DNA from: Cryptomeria japonica
Taxonomy: Eukaryota > Streptophyta > Pinopsida > Cupressales > Cupressaceae
Length of the DNA stretch: 64,000 nucleotides
Direction: 5' to 3'
Assembly: GCF_030272615.1 (NCBI RefSeq)
Contig: NC_081405.1
Location: 474,082,008 to 474,146,007, forward strand
This document shows positions 1 to 12,155 of this stretch, piece by piece (positions within the stretch are counted from its first letter, which is position 1; the number at the start of each line of letters is the position of its first letter). The notes under the pieces were generated by a model that was not told the origin of the DNA, ran no database searches, and was given only the letters and a program-made list of their open reading frames with translations. Both the position numbers and the translations under genes were made by a program.

Positions 1-539
1 ATATGGATGACTTTGTACATGTCTATTATTTGATGTAGAAATTATATTTCTATTTTATGTATTCATCATATATGATGTCATTCATAGGGTGACAGTGTGG
101 GTAATCATGATACATTCAAGGGTGGCAGCATGTGTGATTTTAATGGTTTTGTTCAAGCTTTCATGGGAAATTGGCATGAGTGAGATTTTATTATACGGCA
201 CGTACTTGGGCATATTATTGTTTGATGATGTTTTGTACTACCTTGAAGCTTGTTATGTGTGAGTTTTGGTTGTGGTAAATTTGGCATTGTTTTATGATGT
301 TTATAATCATTTGTTGGTGTTTGCGTTCTCTCCCACTTGGCTTTCATTGATGGCTGACAGGTTTTAAATGTTGTTATTTAGTGTGACATATCATATCATG
401 GAAATTTGTAAATGATATTTTATCATAAGTCTATTGTTGCCATGATGGTACGTTGATGATAGTTTTTTGTTATTTCTTCCATGCGTTTTCATTTCGTTTA
501 TTTAGATTGTGGAAGGCTGCTTTTTGATTTACATGTTCT
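1..539. other. Unassigned T-rich DNA
   Basis: No gene, motif or repeat is recognisable. The + strand is rich in T and G, as in the 3' parts of plant LINEs, and it may be the upstream part of the degenerate element described at 540-1735. A 64-codon open frame on the - strand has no recognisable motif. Confidence 0.3.
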
Positions 540-1184
540 ATGGAATTTTTGGAGTGTTTGCTTTTGCAAATGTCAACTATCTTGGCTTTTGGAATATATA
601 GAGTGGTGCTCGAAACTGGGGTTTCAGAGGAAGAAAATGTGGATAATTATGAAAATCTTGGTAAGGTTTTTAACCTGTTTTCTCTTGAGGTGGCTTTTGA
701 ATTCAACAAGCTTTTGGGGTGTCGTTGGTTGGAAATTTTCCCTAATATCTCTTATTCTAAGTTTTTGTCTCAATTTGTTACAATCTGTAATGATGTTTTA
801 CTTGATGTTGATTTGGTCTGCCTCCTAGTTTCCACGTTCATTTTTCCATTAGTATGTAATCGAGATATGGTTTTTTCTACCTTGGATGATTATCATTTTG
901 ATGTGGGCTCTTTTTATCATGGTGGTTTTCTTCCTCACCATGAGCTCTTGGGTAATGGCTAGTTTGGTCAATTGTTGTTTGAATTAAGAATGGGGCTGAT
1001 ATGTGATACCATGAATGATACACGGGCTTCTATGGATTTTCTTCTGTATCGAGTTCCTGATCAGTTTGTGGAAAAAGCCTGGGTTGTTTTTGAGTTTTTG
1101 CATTCATTACTTTCTTTGAGTTTCTTGTTCTCTGCTCCTGCTCGGTTGGAATTTCCTCTAAGGTTTGTTCCTCCTCCAGATTGA
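540..1184 (+). pseudogene. Unrecognised reading frame with one internal TAG
   Basis: A single + strand frame runs from an ATG at 540 to 1184 and is broken once, by a TAG at 960-962. It continues in the same frame beyond that stop, which suggests a longer decayed reading frame rather than two chance ORFs. The hypothetical product of about 215 residues is rich in Phe, Leu and Val and contains an acidic stretch (GVSEEENVDNYENLG). I see no catalytic motif, zinc finger or signal peptide. It lies upstream of a LINE-like 3' tail, so it could be a remnant of a LINE or other retroelement. It could also be chance coding in T-rich DNA. I do not recognise it. Confidence 0.25.
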
Positions 1185-1314
1185 GCTCATGATCCTCTAG
1201 TTCTTGGTTTTTACATGTCTGACTACTATATCTTGGAGTTGTAGTATGGTTTTTTGATGCAGATATGGATAATTTTGGCTTTATTCAGTTTTAACATGCT
1301 AAAGATTTGGCTCC

Positions 1315-1500
1315 TTGGTACCTCTGTATGATCTTCTTGAGGAGTTTCTCTTAGATATCTAGCTATTCATTTTGTAACTAGCCAATGCTCCCCAATTGGC
1401 ATAAGTATATGGACTCTTTGGTGTTTCTACACGATCTTCTTGAGGAGATATTTTTTGTTATCCAACTCTTTATTTTGCAGCTAGTTGGCTTTGTATCTAG
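1315..1500 (+). repeat. Imperfect tandem duplication, about 103-bp period
   Basis: The segment around GATCTTCTTGAGGAG occurs at about 1330 and again at about 1433. Flanking words are also conserved (GGTACCTCTGTAT/GGTGTTTCTACAC before it, CATTTTGTAACTAG/TATTTTGCAGCTAG after it). The copies are clearly diverged. Confidence 0.6.
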
Positions 1501-1735
1501 ACATGTCCTGTGGGACCTCTTTGTATAGTTTTAGTTGTATGGGGTTGGGTGAGTTTTCTGGATATGTAACAGATTATGTAAGGGTAGTTTTAGTTTTTTA
1601 TTCAAGGTTATAACTGGAGGTTTTCTTGTGGGTTCTTTCCTACCGGTATGCCATTTGAACCCATTGTAAAAATTATGAAATATAATAATAAAGTTTAGTG
1701 GCTTGCCCACTTTTAATGAAAATAAAATAAAACAT
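1500..1735 (+). mobile_element. Putative LINE 3' tail
   Basis: The stretch ends with a short 'AATAATAAAGTTTAGTGGC' block and TTGCCCAC, followed by A-rich AAAATAAAATAAAA. This layout is typical of the 3' end of plant L1-type LINEs, with a T/G-rich 3' UTR, an AATAAA-like signal, a GCTTGCCC word and an A tail. No coding LINE domain is visible upstream, so the assignment rests on the tail alone. The AT-rich array starts directly after it. Confidence 0.35.
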
Positions 1736-1736
1736 A

Positions 1737-2215
1737 ATATATTATATAATATAATAATATATTATATAATCTATTATAATATTATATAGTAGGCATTATA
1801 TTATATATAATATATAATATAATATAATATAATAATATATTATATAATACATATTATATAATATATAATATTATATTATATTATATGTTATTATATAATG
1901 TATTATTACATTATATATATATTATATAATATAATAATATAATATATAATGTTATATTATATTATATAATATAATAATATAATATATAATATAATATTAT
2001 ACAATATAGTAATATAATATTATACAATATAGTAATATAATATATAATATAATATTATATAATATAGTAATATAATATATAATATAATATAATATTTTAT
2101 AATTTAATATTATATTATATATTATATATTATGTTATATATAATATATTATATAATATGTAATATATAATATTACATTATATATTATATAATATATTTTT
2201 TAATTTAAAATTACA
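1737..2215. repeat. AT-only low-complexity array (TATAATA-type)
   Basis: Nearly 480 bp consist almost only of A and T in permutations of TATAATATAATA and ATATTATATAAT, with a few isolated C or G bases. The units are palindromic and irregular, unlike a clean dinucleotide microsatellite. No gene is present. Confidence 0.9.
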
Positions 2216-2424
2216 AATAAAAATCAGATATCCGATTTTATCCGATATCCAATTTTCTTAGGCTACCATGCCAAGGTGTACTGACACCCAAGCCAAGCAA
2301 AAAGTCAACATGGATTTTCACATTTTTAGGCAAGTGGAGAAGGCTACTTTTTTCACATCGCCACCTTTTAGCCCCCCATGATCTTGCACTAACCCAATTG
2401 CTATGTGGGACTAAAACAAACACC
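2216..2424. other. Unassigned spacer
   Basis: The spacer holds no recognised element. It starts with a short repeated word (ATCCGATTTTATCCGATATCC). A 62-codon - strand ORF here has no recognisable motif. Confidence 0.3.
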
Positions 2425-4934
2425 ATGTTTGTTGGAGAAACATTTCCAAATAGTAGTTAGATAATCATTTCAATGAAGGATTAAAAAGAACAAGTTGTAA
2501 GTCATGTCTCGAAAGTGATAGGTATATGCTCTCCCCTTAATTGGGTGATCATAAAGCCAAACTCACTATTTGAATGCTTTATTTCAATTCTTTCAATAAG
2601 ATAAAACCTTTAGCAGGCCTGCCCTCATGAGAAGCCCATAAGGTTGGTGAGAGGGGAATGACCTAAGCAGAGAATGACTTAAAGACAAGTTTACCAACTC
2701 ACTATAATCAAATGTGAATGGAGATGAAAATCACATCCAATGACAGTGTGCATTGATAGCCTTCCCCAGTATCCTCGAGATATGGAAAGCCTCTGTTTTA
2801 AAGGTTGGGAAGCCTCTTAAGGGATTTTTATCTTTTGTTGCACCGAATGGAACCCTTATTACAAGCCTTAGAATAAGAAGCTTCACCGAGTCAGTAACCA
2901 GATATTTTTAATATCATAGTGCAAGGGTGGGGAAGAATCCACCCCCAAGACACTCACCATACATCTCCCAAGAAAACAATCCAATTCAAGAGCAATCCTC
3001 TTTGGTTCAACTTTTGGAAAAAGGCAGAAAAATGGGCACACCCTAGGGTGTGATAGGGTTGTTTGAGCTAAAGGAGTATTGATCTATGGGCTATGATATT
3101 ATTTATGACCCTTGAATAAATAGTCTTCTTAGTGTTTTTTTCTTGTATCAAACCTGTAACGCCCCACCAGGAAACCCCGAAGGGATTAACTAAAACACTT
3201 GAAAAAAGTGTAAATAATTTTTTTTAAAACTTTAATAAACTAAATGATGCATTAAGATAAACATTACATTTTAATTTGCACAAATGGAAGACTTAACTTA
3301 AACTCCTAAAGGGTTTCCCAACATGGTTTACATAATTAAACTAAACATTGCTTAACGTTAATTAACCCACTTAATATGATTTAATCATAAAGACACAATT
3401 ACACTATATAATGATTATTTCATTCAATTCCATGTGATATCATTGACATTCCTATGTTTCATTCATGATGATACTATCCATTACATTACATTAGAGATTC
3501 TAATAAAAGATATACATTTAACCACCTAATTCTCATCAATGCATTTCTTTTACATTTCAAGATTGAAATAATATTACATTGCACATAACCACTAAGTCTC
3601 ATAAGAACACATAATGTTTATATTAAAATTACATCTTTCCATGAAGGCATACATAACAAATAATACATCTGACCATATACGGTCCAAGATTTACAAAGAA
3701 TGATCCAAGATGACAAATAGGATCCAATTGGAAATACAAGATGCTCAAATCCAAAAGAGCAATTGGAACACCTATGAAGCCAACTCCTGCAAGAAGGAAC
3801 AAACACACCCAATGGAAAGTGGCACTACCACCCAACCATGTGGCTCAAAAAGAACCACCCCACCATGCTAGGAGATAGAAATAAAACCCACTAGCAACCT
3901 ACAAGGTATGCACACACGATCTAAACATGACATCAGGAATCTCACATAAATCACAAACTCACAACATGACTCCACAACAAAAATCCAGGTGATATCAACA
4001 AGGCTACACATTAGTGACCGTAAGGGAAGAGTTCCATCACATAGCTTGGAATGGTTATCCTGGCAGGCCTCCATAGGCCCCGACCCCCATCTTGGGTTAT
4101 CCTGGTAGTCGTTCTCGAACCCCCGACCCCATCCAAGTCTCATGCAGACCCAAAAAATCCTTTCGTGAGGACAAGGTTGTTGGTTTGCCATTCCAGGTCT
4201 TCCTATTGCATCCCGAGTCTGTACTAGCACTCAAACATGAGCAGGGTACAATTATCTTAATTAATGTTTTAGCTACCCAAACCCTTAATATATTGTTAGG
4301 TTATCACTTACTTATCCAACTTTCGAGGGGTTATCCTACTAACCTCTTTGGGCACGACCCCCACTCAAAGACACTCTTCCTTATGACACAACACAAAAAT
4401 TCCCAAAAGAACTCCAAGGCAAAAGTACCAAAACCAATTTATAAAAAGGAGTTCAAGACAGCTGAGAAACTTGGTCAGACAAGCCCTTGCATATAGGTTA
4501 AATCAACTGGAAAAACATAGTCTACTCACGAGACATGACCAAAGGAAAAGACAATACAAAAAGTCTAATTCCATATATCACTAAAGGACTTGCAATATAA
4601 CTTAAATACAAAAACAATCAGAAATGAAATGACACCATTGTTGATTTCAAAATAAATATTTATTTTCTCCTAATTCACAATTGACCAAGTTTTCCTAATT
4701 TTTCTAAGTTTTCAAAATAAATTATTCATTAACAATCATCTCACAAACATAGTTAAAATATTCAAATTGATATTTGCTATATCCATTTAGAATTTCAAAA
4801 CAAAAAAAACATCTTAATCACATTTGAGCCATATACACAAGTATATATATATAAACAAAATCATGAATATTAAAAATATGAATTTTTTTCTTTTCAAAAT
4901 GAAATTTACCCATTTCTCCTTTTTAAAAACTAAT

Positions 4935-5172
4935 TTCCAACATATACATATATACATATATGTATACATATATACATATATGTATATATACATGTACATG
5001 TATATATTTATATATATATATATATATGTACATGTATATATATATATGTATATATGTATATATATGTGTATGTATGTATATATGTACATGTATATCTATG
5101 TATATGTACATGTATATATACGTATATATACATATATATATATATATACATTCATACATATATATATATAAT
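4935..5172. repeat. TA/CATATG-rich microsatellite inside solo LTR S1
   Basis: Irregular TATACATATATGTA and ATGTACATG units form a long palindromic purine-pyrimidine alternating tract. The ORFs read through it (Tyr/Ile/Met repeats) are artefacts of the repeat. Confidence 0.9.
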
Positions 5173-5221
5173 AAAAAATTAAAATTAAAATAAAATAAAA
5201 AATGTTTAATATTTTTTTGTT

Positions 5222-5392
5222 TTGGCTGCCACGCAACACCTAAAGGGGGTAGTGGCTTGTGGGGCCATGTCATGGTCCATCCACGGTCGTGGGCTCCCCA
5301 CGACTGTGGTTGCCCATAGCCATGGCTCCCCATGGCTTGTGGGAGAGCCACGACTCCCCACAACCATGGGGTCGTGGTTTCTACAACGCACC
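5222..5392. repeat. GC-rich block with inverted repeats inside solo LTR S1
   Basis: This is a sharply GC-richer island in AT-rich DNA. It consists of inverted words such as CCACGGTCGTGGG facing CCACGACTGTGG, and GCCATGG/CCATGGC. It can fold into several hairpins. It sits 50 bp after the TA tract, the same order as in the LTRs of element G. Confidence 0.7.
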
Positions 5393-6044
5393 CCTCCCTT
5401 TTTTATAATATATTTTTTTTAATATTGTTTTTTTAAATTTCTTTTTTAAACAATAAAAAACCAGTAAATTTACCTACAAATTTAAATATAAAACCCAATG
5501 AATTTTTTAATAGGGTTTAATAAAAAAAAAAATGGAGAATAAAATCTTCCCTTTTCAAATTCCCCCCATTTTTTTTAAACAAATCCTACCTGGTAAGCTT
5601 TCTTGGATGAGATTTTTGGAGGAGAGCACACCAATCCTTCCAACCACAAAACCCTTCAACACAGGAAACTAGATTCTCCAACAAAACAAAGCCTCAACCA
5701 AAACCCACTCCCAAGAGAGAGTCCAAAAAATTTCTTCAAAAATGCAAAGATAGATAATCTGGAAAATTTTCCCATCATAAAGAATTTCCCCCACAAAATA
5801 TCTTTTTAGGTCATATTATTTTTTTTTAATGAAAAATTGAAAATAATTTTTTTTCAAAACAATGCATTTGCATTTAATTTTTTTAGTTTGAATTCCTTTT
5901 TTTTCTCACATACTCAAAAAAATCAATTTAAACATTAAAATTACATAAAGGTAAAAAATAACTTTATCCTTTTTTAAAAAAAAGTAAAAATGAAAAAATT
6001 GTTGGCCATTTGGTGGAATTGATTATGTGTTGCATTGATGTTTT

Positions 6045-7591
6045 TGTTAGTTAGATGAGAGGGGGGGTGAATCAGATAACCTCAATAATGATTACTCTAA
6101 TCAGATTCAACCTCAGTAGCATTTACTTGCTATGCAACTTATGACTATAAATCATTCAAACTCATAAACAGATAAACATGAAACATTAAATCACATTTGA
6201 CACCAAATTTAATGTAGAAACCCTAATAGGGAAAAACCAATGTGGGATTTCGGACCCACAAGAAAATATACTCTCATAGAGTATGCTCGGTTAAAAGAAA
6301 ATCTTGTTAAAGATTACATACACATTGCTAGATGTGACCCGGTCAAGGGATTTCCCTCAAATCTGTTAGAATGTTCACTTTGTTAGAAGTGACCTTGTCA
6401 AAGGATCTCAAACACTCATTTAGAATGTTAACTTCCAAGAGGATTTACAAATAAGACTGTTAAGTCCACTCGGTTAAGAGATTTCCTGTCACTTACAAAA
6501 ATAAATAACAGTAATAAAATGTATCTACAACTTGACATCTAAAATGTTAAAGTAGATTCTATGTTCTCAATGTGCTCAAGATAATCTTGTCATAAGACTT
6601 ATCTTTCTCCTTGCTGGGCTTCTCAATCTGTTCTTCAATCAGATCTTCAATCTTCTGTACTCGGTAATCACTTCTGTAGCATCACTATGCTTCAGTTTGC
6701 CTGCATCTTTTTTCAACAACATTACTTTATTTATAAGCAATTTCCAACCGCTTAATCTCCTTAATCACATTTCCCATGATTAATCTTAGCCATCAGATCT
6801 TCAAACTTGACTAGGTTCATTGTATCCTTCGATCTGAAAAATGTTTTATCTTGCCTTGAAACTTGTATACCTTTCTTGGTACTTGTGCTTGGTTAGGACC
6901 GTTCAATCTGTGCTGTAGATCTTACTCTCAAATTTTAATTGTCGTTGATCCTTAACAAACTTCTTGCATGACATTCCTATCTTCATTAAACCTCCAGCTG
7001 ATTGGCATCCTTCATTTAATAATGTATACACTTATTTAATGCATTTTGTTACTGCTTGGTTGATACTCGATTAATACTGAACTTCACTCGGTAGACATTA
7101 TCTTCTCGGTGTCTTTTTCTTTCATTAACTGACACTAGTAACCTTGGAGTTTACCGACTAGCTCCTTGCTCGGTAAAATAGAATAGTATCAAACCTTTAC
7201 TCATTCTATTACATGAAATCTTTCCCCCTTCTTGTTCAGTCTTGAAATACATATATATGGGATATCAAAACAATCAAAACATCATAATCTCATCACTATC
7301 TAACTCGGTAATAGTTTCCCATTGAATGACTTATTATTCCCCTTTATTTTCACATTCTTTCTGTGTCACTTACCGACATCTTTATACTCATCAAAATATA
7401 CTTTTTAAGATATGGCAACATCATACCGAATCAGAAAATCAATTGCTTGACATCAATGACAAAGTAATAATATTAAGATAGTAATCATCCTTTATCAATT
7501 AAATTATTCATCTCCAACAACCTTCTCAATATCATCAACCATCAAACATATTGTAATGCCAACAATCTCCCAACTTATTGTAATGCCAACA
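6045..7591 (-). repeat. 3' LTR of Copia A
   Basis: It starts TGTTAGTTAGATGAG and ends AATGCCAACA on the + strand, and aligns throughout with 12,156-13,705. It carries a G-run followed by TGAATCA near its left end and a conserved AGGGAAAAACC block near 6230. Scattered mismatches and small indels separate the two LTRs. Confidence 0.92.
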
Positions 7592-7952
7592 ATATCTGCC
7601 TTTGGCATTGATGGTAATACCAACTTGATTTATTCCAATTGATTCAAACTGTTGTTATTCTTCTCCTATTATCCTTGAGCTATAAACAATCATCTCCCCC
7701 TTTGACAACAATGCCAAAAGTAAGATTGATCCATAATTACTCCCCCTGTGAAGTAATTTCTTTGTAGTTCAAACATATACAAATGTATCTCGGTCAGAGC
7801 AACTTGTCTTCATTCACTATTTCTTGCACAACTTTAGACATCCTTCTAAAGTGTGTAAATGAGCATCAACTTACAAATAGTATTCTTTGGAGTCATAGAA
7901 TTGATGTTGTCACCAAACTCTGTCAGTGAGTGCTAGATAGGGGTAGGACCCC
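7592..7952 (-). other. Non-coding 3' region and polypurine-tract zone of Copia A
   Basis: This stretch lies between the end of pol and the 3' LTR. The place of the polypurine tract next to the LTR reads ATATCTGCCTTTGGC on the + strand, a damaged form of the ATCTCCCCCTTTRGC seen in element C. A second CT-rich word, TCTCCCCCTTTGACA, lies near 7692. No gene is present. Confidence 0.6.
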
Positions 7953-9035
7953 TCACTTACTTTTGAGATACTCAAAAGTGTCCCTTGGCAGTGGCTTTGT
8001 GAAGATGTTTGCGATTTGTTCCTTTGTGCTAGCATATTCCAGCACAACATTATTTTCTTGAACTTCTTCTCTAAGATAATGATACTTTATAGAGATGTGT
8101 TTTGTCTTAGAGTGCATTACCGGATTCTTTGAAATGTTAATAGCACTTGTATTATCACAAAATATAGTTACTGGCCCGACATTTGTCTCATTCATTCCTT
8201 CCAACAGTTATTTGATCCATGCTATATTGGTACAATTCAATGCTGCAGCAACATATTCAGCTTCAGCTATTGACTGTGAAATGCATCCTTGTTTCTTGCT
8301 AAGCCAACTTACTAGTCTTTCTCCCAAAAAGAAAGCTCCACCGCTTGTGCTTTTCCTGTCATCAATATTTCCTACCCAATCAGCATCAGTATAGATTTTT
8401 ATGTCAAAATCATTCCTCTTTTCATATAGTAGACCATAATCTTCAGTGCCTCTCAAATATATAAAAATTCTCTTGACTGTTGTCATATGAGTTTCTTTGG
8501 GATCTGCAAAAAATCTTGCAGCTATACCTACTGCATGTGCTATATCAGGCCTACTGTGAACTACATATTGTAACTTTCCAATCATAGATCAGTAAAGTGT
8601 CTCATCAACAAATGCAGATTCATCATTCTTTGATAGTTTACAATTAGTAGTCATAGGAGTACTTACAGGTTTAGAATCCTCCATTCCAAATTTCTTCAAG
8701 ATTTCCTTTATATACTTGGATTGAGTAATGAAAATCCCATTTTTCATTTGCAGTATTTGTAAACCTATAAAATACTTTATCTCACTGATTACTAACATCT
8801 CAAATTCTTTGCACATTTCATTTCCAAAGTTCTTACATAAAGAATCATTTCCACAAAAAATAATATCATCAAAAAATATGGCTGACATCAGTATTCCATT
8901 CTCATCATTCTTCATATACATGTTGTTCTCACTAGTCCTCATAAATCCAATCTTTAATAAGTAAGAGTGCAACCTTTCATACCATGCTCTAGGTGCTTGC
9001 TTTAGACCATATAAAGCTTTGTTCAACTTGCATAC
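7953..9035 (-). pseudogene. Copia A: RT C-terminal half and RNase H
   Basis: This is the same frame as the upstream RT region, interrupted by a few stops (for example TGA just after 8589, at a codon that is Arg in the related elements). The RT palm reads FFDDI at the YVDD position, followed by the GLQI and FITQSKY motifs typical of Copia RT. RNase H shows TDADWVGN, STSGGAFFLG and SQSIAEAEY, then CDNTSAI, so its acidic residues are still present. It ends with the usual FTKPLPRDTFEYL tail of Copia polyproteins. The role is cDNA synthesis and template degradation in the virus-like particle. It is now a relic because of the stops. Confidence 0.85.
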
Positions 9036-10271
9036 CTAATCTTTATTCTTCTCTTCAATAAATCCTTCAGGTTGTTCAATATAGACTTCTTCTTCTAGTA
9101 TACCATTCCAAAATGTAGATTTAACATCCATTTGATATACCTTGAAATTTTTGTAAGCAGCATATGCCAATAATGTTCTTACTCCTTCAAGTCTTGCTAC
9201 AGGTGCAAAAGTTTCTCCATAGTCTATTCCTTCTTCTTGAGCATAACATTTGCAAACTAGCCTTGCTTTATTCCGAATGACCTCACCTTTTACATTTAGC
9301 TTATTCCTGAAAATCCACTTTGTACTGATTACATTTTTCTCTTTTGGTCTTGGGACCAATGTCCATGTTTCATTTTTCTTGATTTGATCAATCCCTTCTG
9401 TCATAGCATTTACCCAATCTTCATTTCTTAATGCCTCTTTTACTATCCTCAGTTCAAATTCGGATATCCTACATGTGTTGTATCTCAGTTTGTTCCTTGT
9501 CATCACTGGAGCATCCTTATCTCCTATAATCTGACTTGATGCATGATTTCTTCTAACATATTTTGCTAATATAGGCTCAGTAGGCTCTGGATGATCTTCT
9601 TCATCGCTCGGTAATTGAGTAATTTCTTCATTGGCTTTCTTGGTAAGGCTTGTCAGTTGTACGCATAAAAACTCTTCATAATCTTCTAGTTCTTTAGAGT
9701 TTCCTTCATCATTCCTTTCTGCAAATTCATCAATTTTCACATTTGCACTTTCCACAATTTTGTTAGATTATTTGATCAGACATTTAAATGCTTTACTCCT
9801 AGAGGAATAACCAAGAAATGTTCCTTCCTCACTTTGCTGATCAAATTTTCCATTTCTATCATCTTTGTGAACATAACATGTACTTCCAAATATTTTAAAA
9901 TAACTTACATTTGGTTTCTTGTCATACTAGATTTCATAAGGTGTCTTCATAGTTCCTTTCTTCAGTTGTACTCGGTTCAAGCTGTAAACTGTAGTGCTTA
10001 TTGCTTCTCTCCAAAATATTTGAGGTACTCTCTTTTCTATCATCAAAGTTCTATCACAATCTACAATTGATCTATTCCTCCTTTTAGCTATCTCATTTTA
10101 CTGTGGTGTCCTTGTTGCGGACACTTGTCTCTTTATACCATGGTCATTGTAAAATAAGTTAAATTCATCATAAATGAATTCTCCTCCTCTATTAGATCTA
10201 AGACATTTCAACTATCTTCCTATTTCTTTTTCAACTCTTGCCTTATACCATTTGAACATTTGAAAAGCTTC
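9036..10271 (-). pseudogene. Copia A: integrase C-terminal part and RT N-terminal half
   Basis: A long open segment (9036-9755) encodes the acidic linker after integrase and then the start of the RVT_2 family [26 protein letters not shown] and the [16 protein letters not shown] motif, then YQMDVKSTF. In the last motif the usual Ala-Phe is Thr-Phe. The region 9756-10,271 is integrase in the same frame but contains stops. RT here copies element RNA into DNA from the tRNA primer. The next - strand segment (7953-9035) is the continuation. Confidence 0.82.
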
Positions 10272-10782
10272 TCATTTCTCTTTTAGAAACATAACTGACA
10301 TCATCCTTGAGTAATCATCCACAAATAATATGAAGTATTTATCACCATAGTAACTTTGAACTTTCATAGGACCACAAAGATCAGTGTGTACAAGATCTAA
10401 AATTCCTATAGAAGTGTAAGACTTACTTATAAAGCTTGATTTTGTCATCTTACCCATCTGGCGTCCTCGGCATATTGCATTTTTCAGGTTTTTCCAATCT
10501 CGGTAGACCTCTTACACGATGATTCTTACTTATTTTGATCAGATTATCAAAATTTACATGACAAAACCTTTTATACCATAACCAAGTATCTTCTATTTTT
10601 GCATATAGACAATTGTTCCGAGTTGAGTCAAGGTGAAATGTATTACCTCTTGTTTGAGTCCCGGTAGCAGCCAACTTTCCATGTTTGTCATGAACTTTGA
10701 CAATTCCTTTCTGAAATTCTATTTAGTATCCTGTATTATTTAGCTATGCTACACTCAAAAATTTTTATTTCAGACCTTCAAC
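10272..10782 (-). pseudogene. Copia A: GAG-pre-integrase and integrase N-terminus
   Basis: The segment includes the WLWYKRFCHVNFDNL zinc-binding-like region (normally WHRRLCH) and then the first integrase catalytic Asp in HTDLCGPM, followed by DDYSRM. The first half is in the gag frame; a frameshift near 10,455 moves it to the pol frame. The HHCC cysteines are partly lost. It would normally insert the cDNA and is certainly inactive. Confidence 0.78.
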
Positions 10783-12093
10783 TCAATATACATCATCACA
10801 TTTAGCATTGTCAAGAAGTGTGATTGTACCTTTACCTTTCATAGGACATGGTGCATCATTAGCAAATCTTACATGACCTCCATCATAATCTTCTAATTTA
10901 ACAAACTTGTGTTTATCACCTGTCATGTGATGTGAGAATCCACTATCTATGATCCAAGAATCATTTTTATTTATGTGTGATATTAAGGCTTTTTCTTCAT
11001 ACCTTTCTTCATCCGATCCATCTTTGATAGCCACATATACAACTTCCTCTATCTCAGTCTCATCAAATTTATCATCATTGAATTCCTCATCAGCTACTAG
11101 GCATGTCTTTCTTTCTCTCCTTCTGAAGTCTTGGTGTCTTCTGTATTGGTTGTCTTTTTGTTTGTCATCTCGGTAATCTTTCTTTTCATCATATTTGTCA
11201 AGATAGTTAGAAGCCATATGTCCAATTTTATCATAGTTAAAACATTTTAAAGGTAACTTCCCTTTATACTTACCTTTGCCTCTCAGTAACCTTCTAGCCA
11301 ATAATGCTTCAAATTCTTCTTGCTTTCTGATTTCCTCATATAGTTTGTGTACTTCTTCCATGTTTTTGTGAAATCTCTCACTTGCTCCACCATGATTTCC
11401 TTCAGCATACTTAGACATTCTATAATTGTAATCTTCAAATTCACTGAGATGAAAAGAACTGAATGCAGATTCAACTTTATTTACCGAAGACCCACTGTTA
11501 TTAAAATTACTTAACTCAAAAGCATGTAGCTTACCAATAGTAGCATCCAAAGAGACTGGCATGTTTGGTACAAACCTCAATTCATTGATTGTAGAGACTC
11601 TAATGGCATAAGAAGGTAGAAGTGTTCTCAGCAACTTACTTGTTACATCGTTTTCTTCAATAGTTCCTCCTGCTCCTTTGATTTGATTGACAGTTTCCTT
11701 TAAACTTGTACTATATTGGATTATGTTCTCACCTTCATTCATCTTCATGGATTCAAGTTGTCCTCTTAGACTGTCCACTTTTTCTCTTTGAACATGTTCA
11801 TCTCCACCATACACAGATGTGAGCTTATTCCAAATTGCTTTGGCATCATTACAACCTTCTAGATCATTAAACTCTGAGTCGGTCAAAGCTGATGTTATTT
11901 CTATCATTGCTTGAATGTGTTCTTGCTTTGCCTTTATTTCTTCCATTGTCATAGGGTAGGTTCTAGGTGCACTGTAATCATTCTCCATATAATATGTTGC
12001 ATATTCTCCAATTCTTGAGAAGTGTAACTTCATCCTTTTCTGCCATGTGGTGAAACTTGACTTTTTCAGCTTTGGTGCATCCCTTTTATACAT
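10783..12093 (-). pseudogene. Copia A: gag and protease, long open frame
   Basis: This is the longest open frame in the window, about 436 codons from the ATG at 12,093. The UBN2-type Copia gag has SFTTWQKRMK near the N-terminus and VYGGDEHVQREKV in the middle. The zinc knuckle is damaged: it reads CFNYDKIGHMASNY where CX2CX4HX4C is expected, so two Cys have become Tyr. The protease active-site motif reads DSGFSHHM in place of DSGCSHHM. The frame ends in a TGA where related elements have Trp (VYW), so the stop is a mutation and translation once continued into integrase. An upstream in-frame extension without ATG reaches 12,111. Confidence 0.85.
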
Positions 12094-12141
12094 CTTCGGA
12101 TCTTGCCTCAAGTACCTTTAAACTTTTCTTTCAAAGTCCAA

Positions 12142-12153
12142 GCTCCGATACCA
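12142..12153 (-). other. Primer binding site of Copia A
   Basis: On the - strand it reads TGGTATCGGAGC, complementary to the 3' end of initiator tRNA-Met except for one base relative to TGGTATCAGAGC. It lies 2 bp inside the 5' LTR, as expected. Confidence 0.85.
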
Positions 12154-12155
12154 AT

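Noticed and set aside
4092-4496. 134-codon + strand ORF
   Set aside because: It is inside solo LTR S1 and contains degenerate GGTTATCCT repeats; no domain and no support for translation.
4814-5193. Overlapping Tyr/Ile-rich ORFs on both strands
   Set aside because: They are translations of the TA/CATATG microsatellite and carry no real coding signal.
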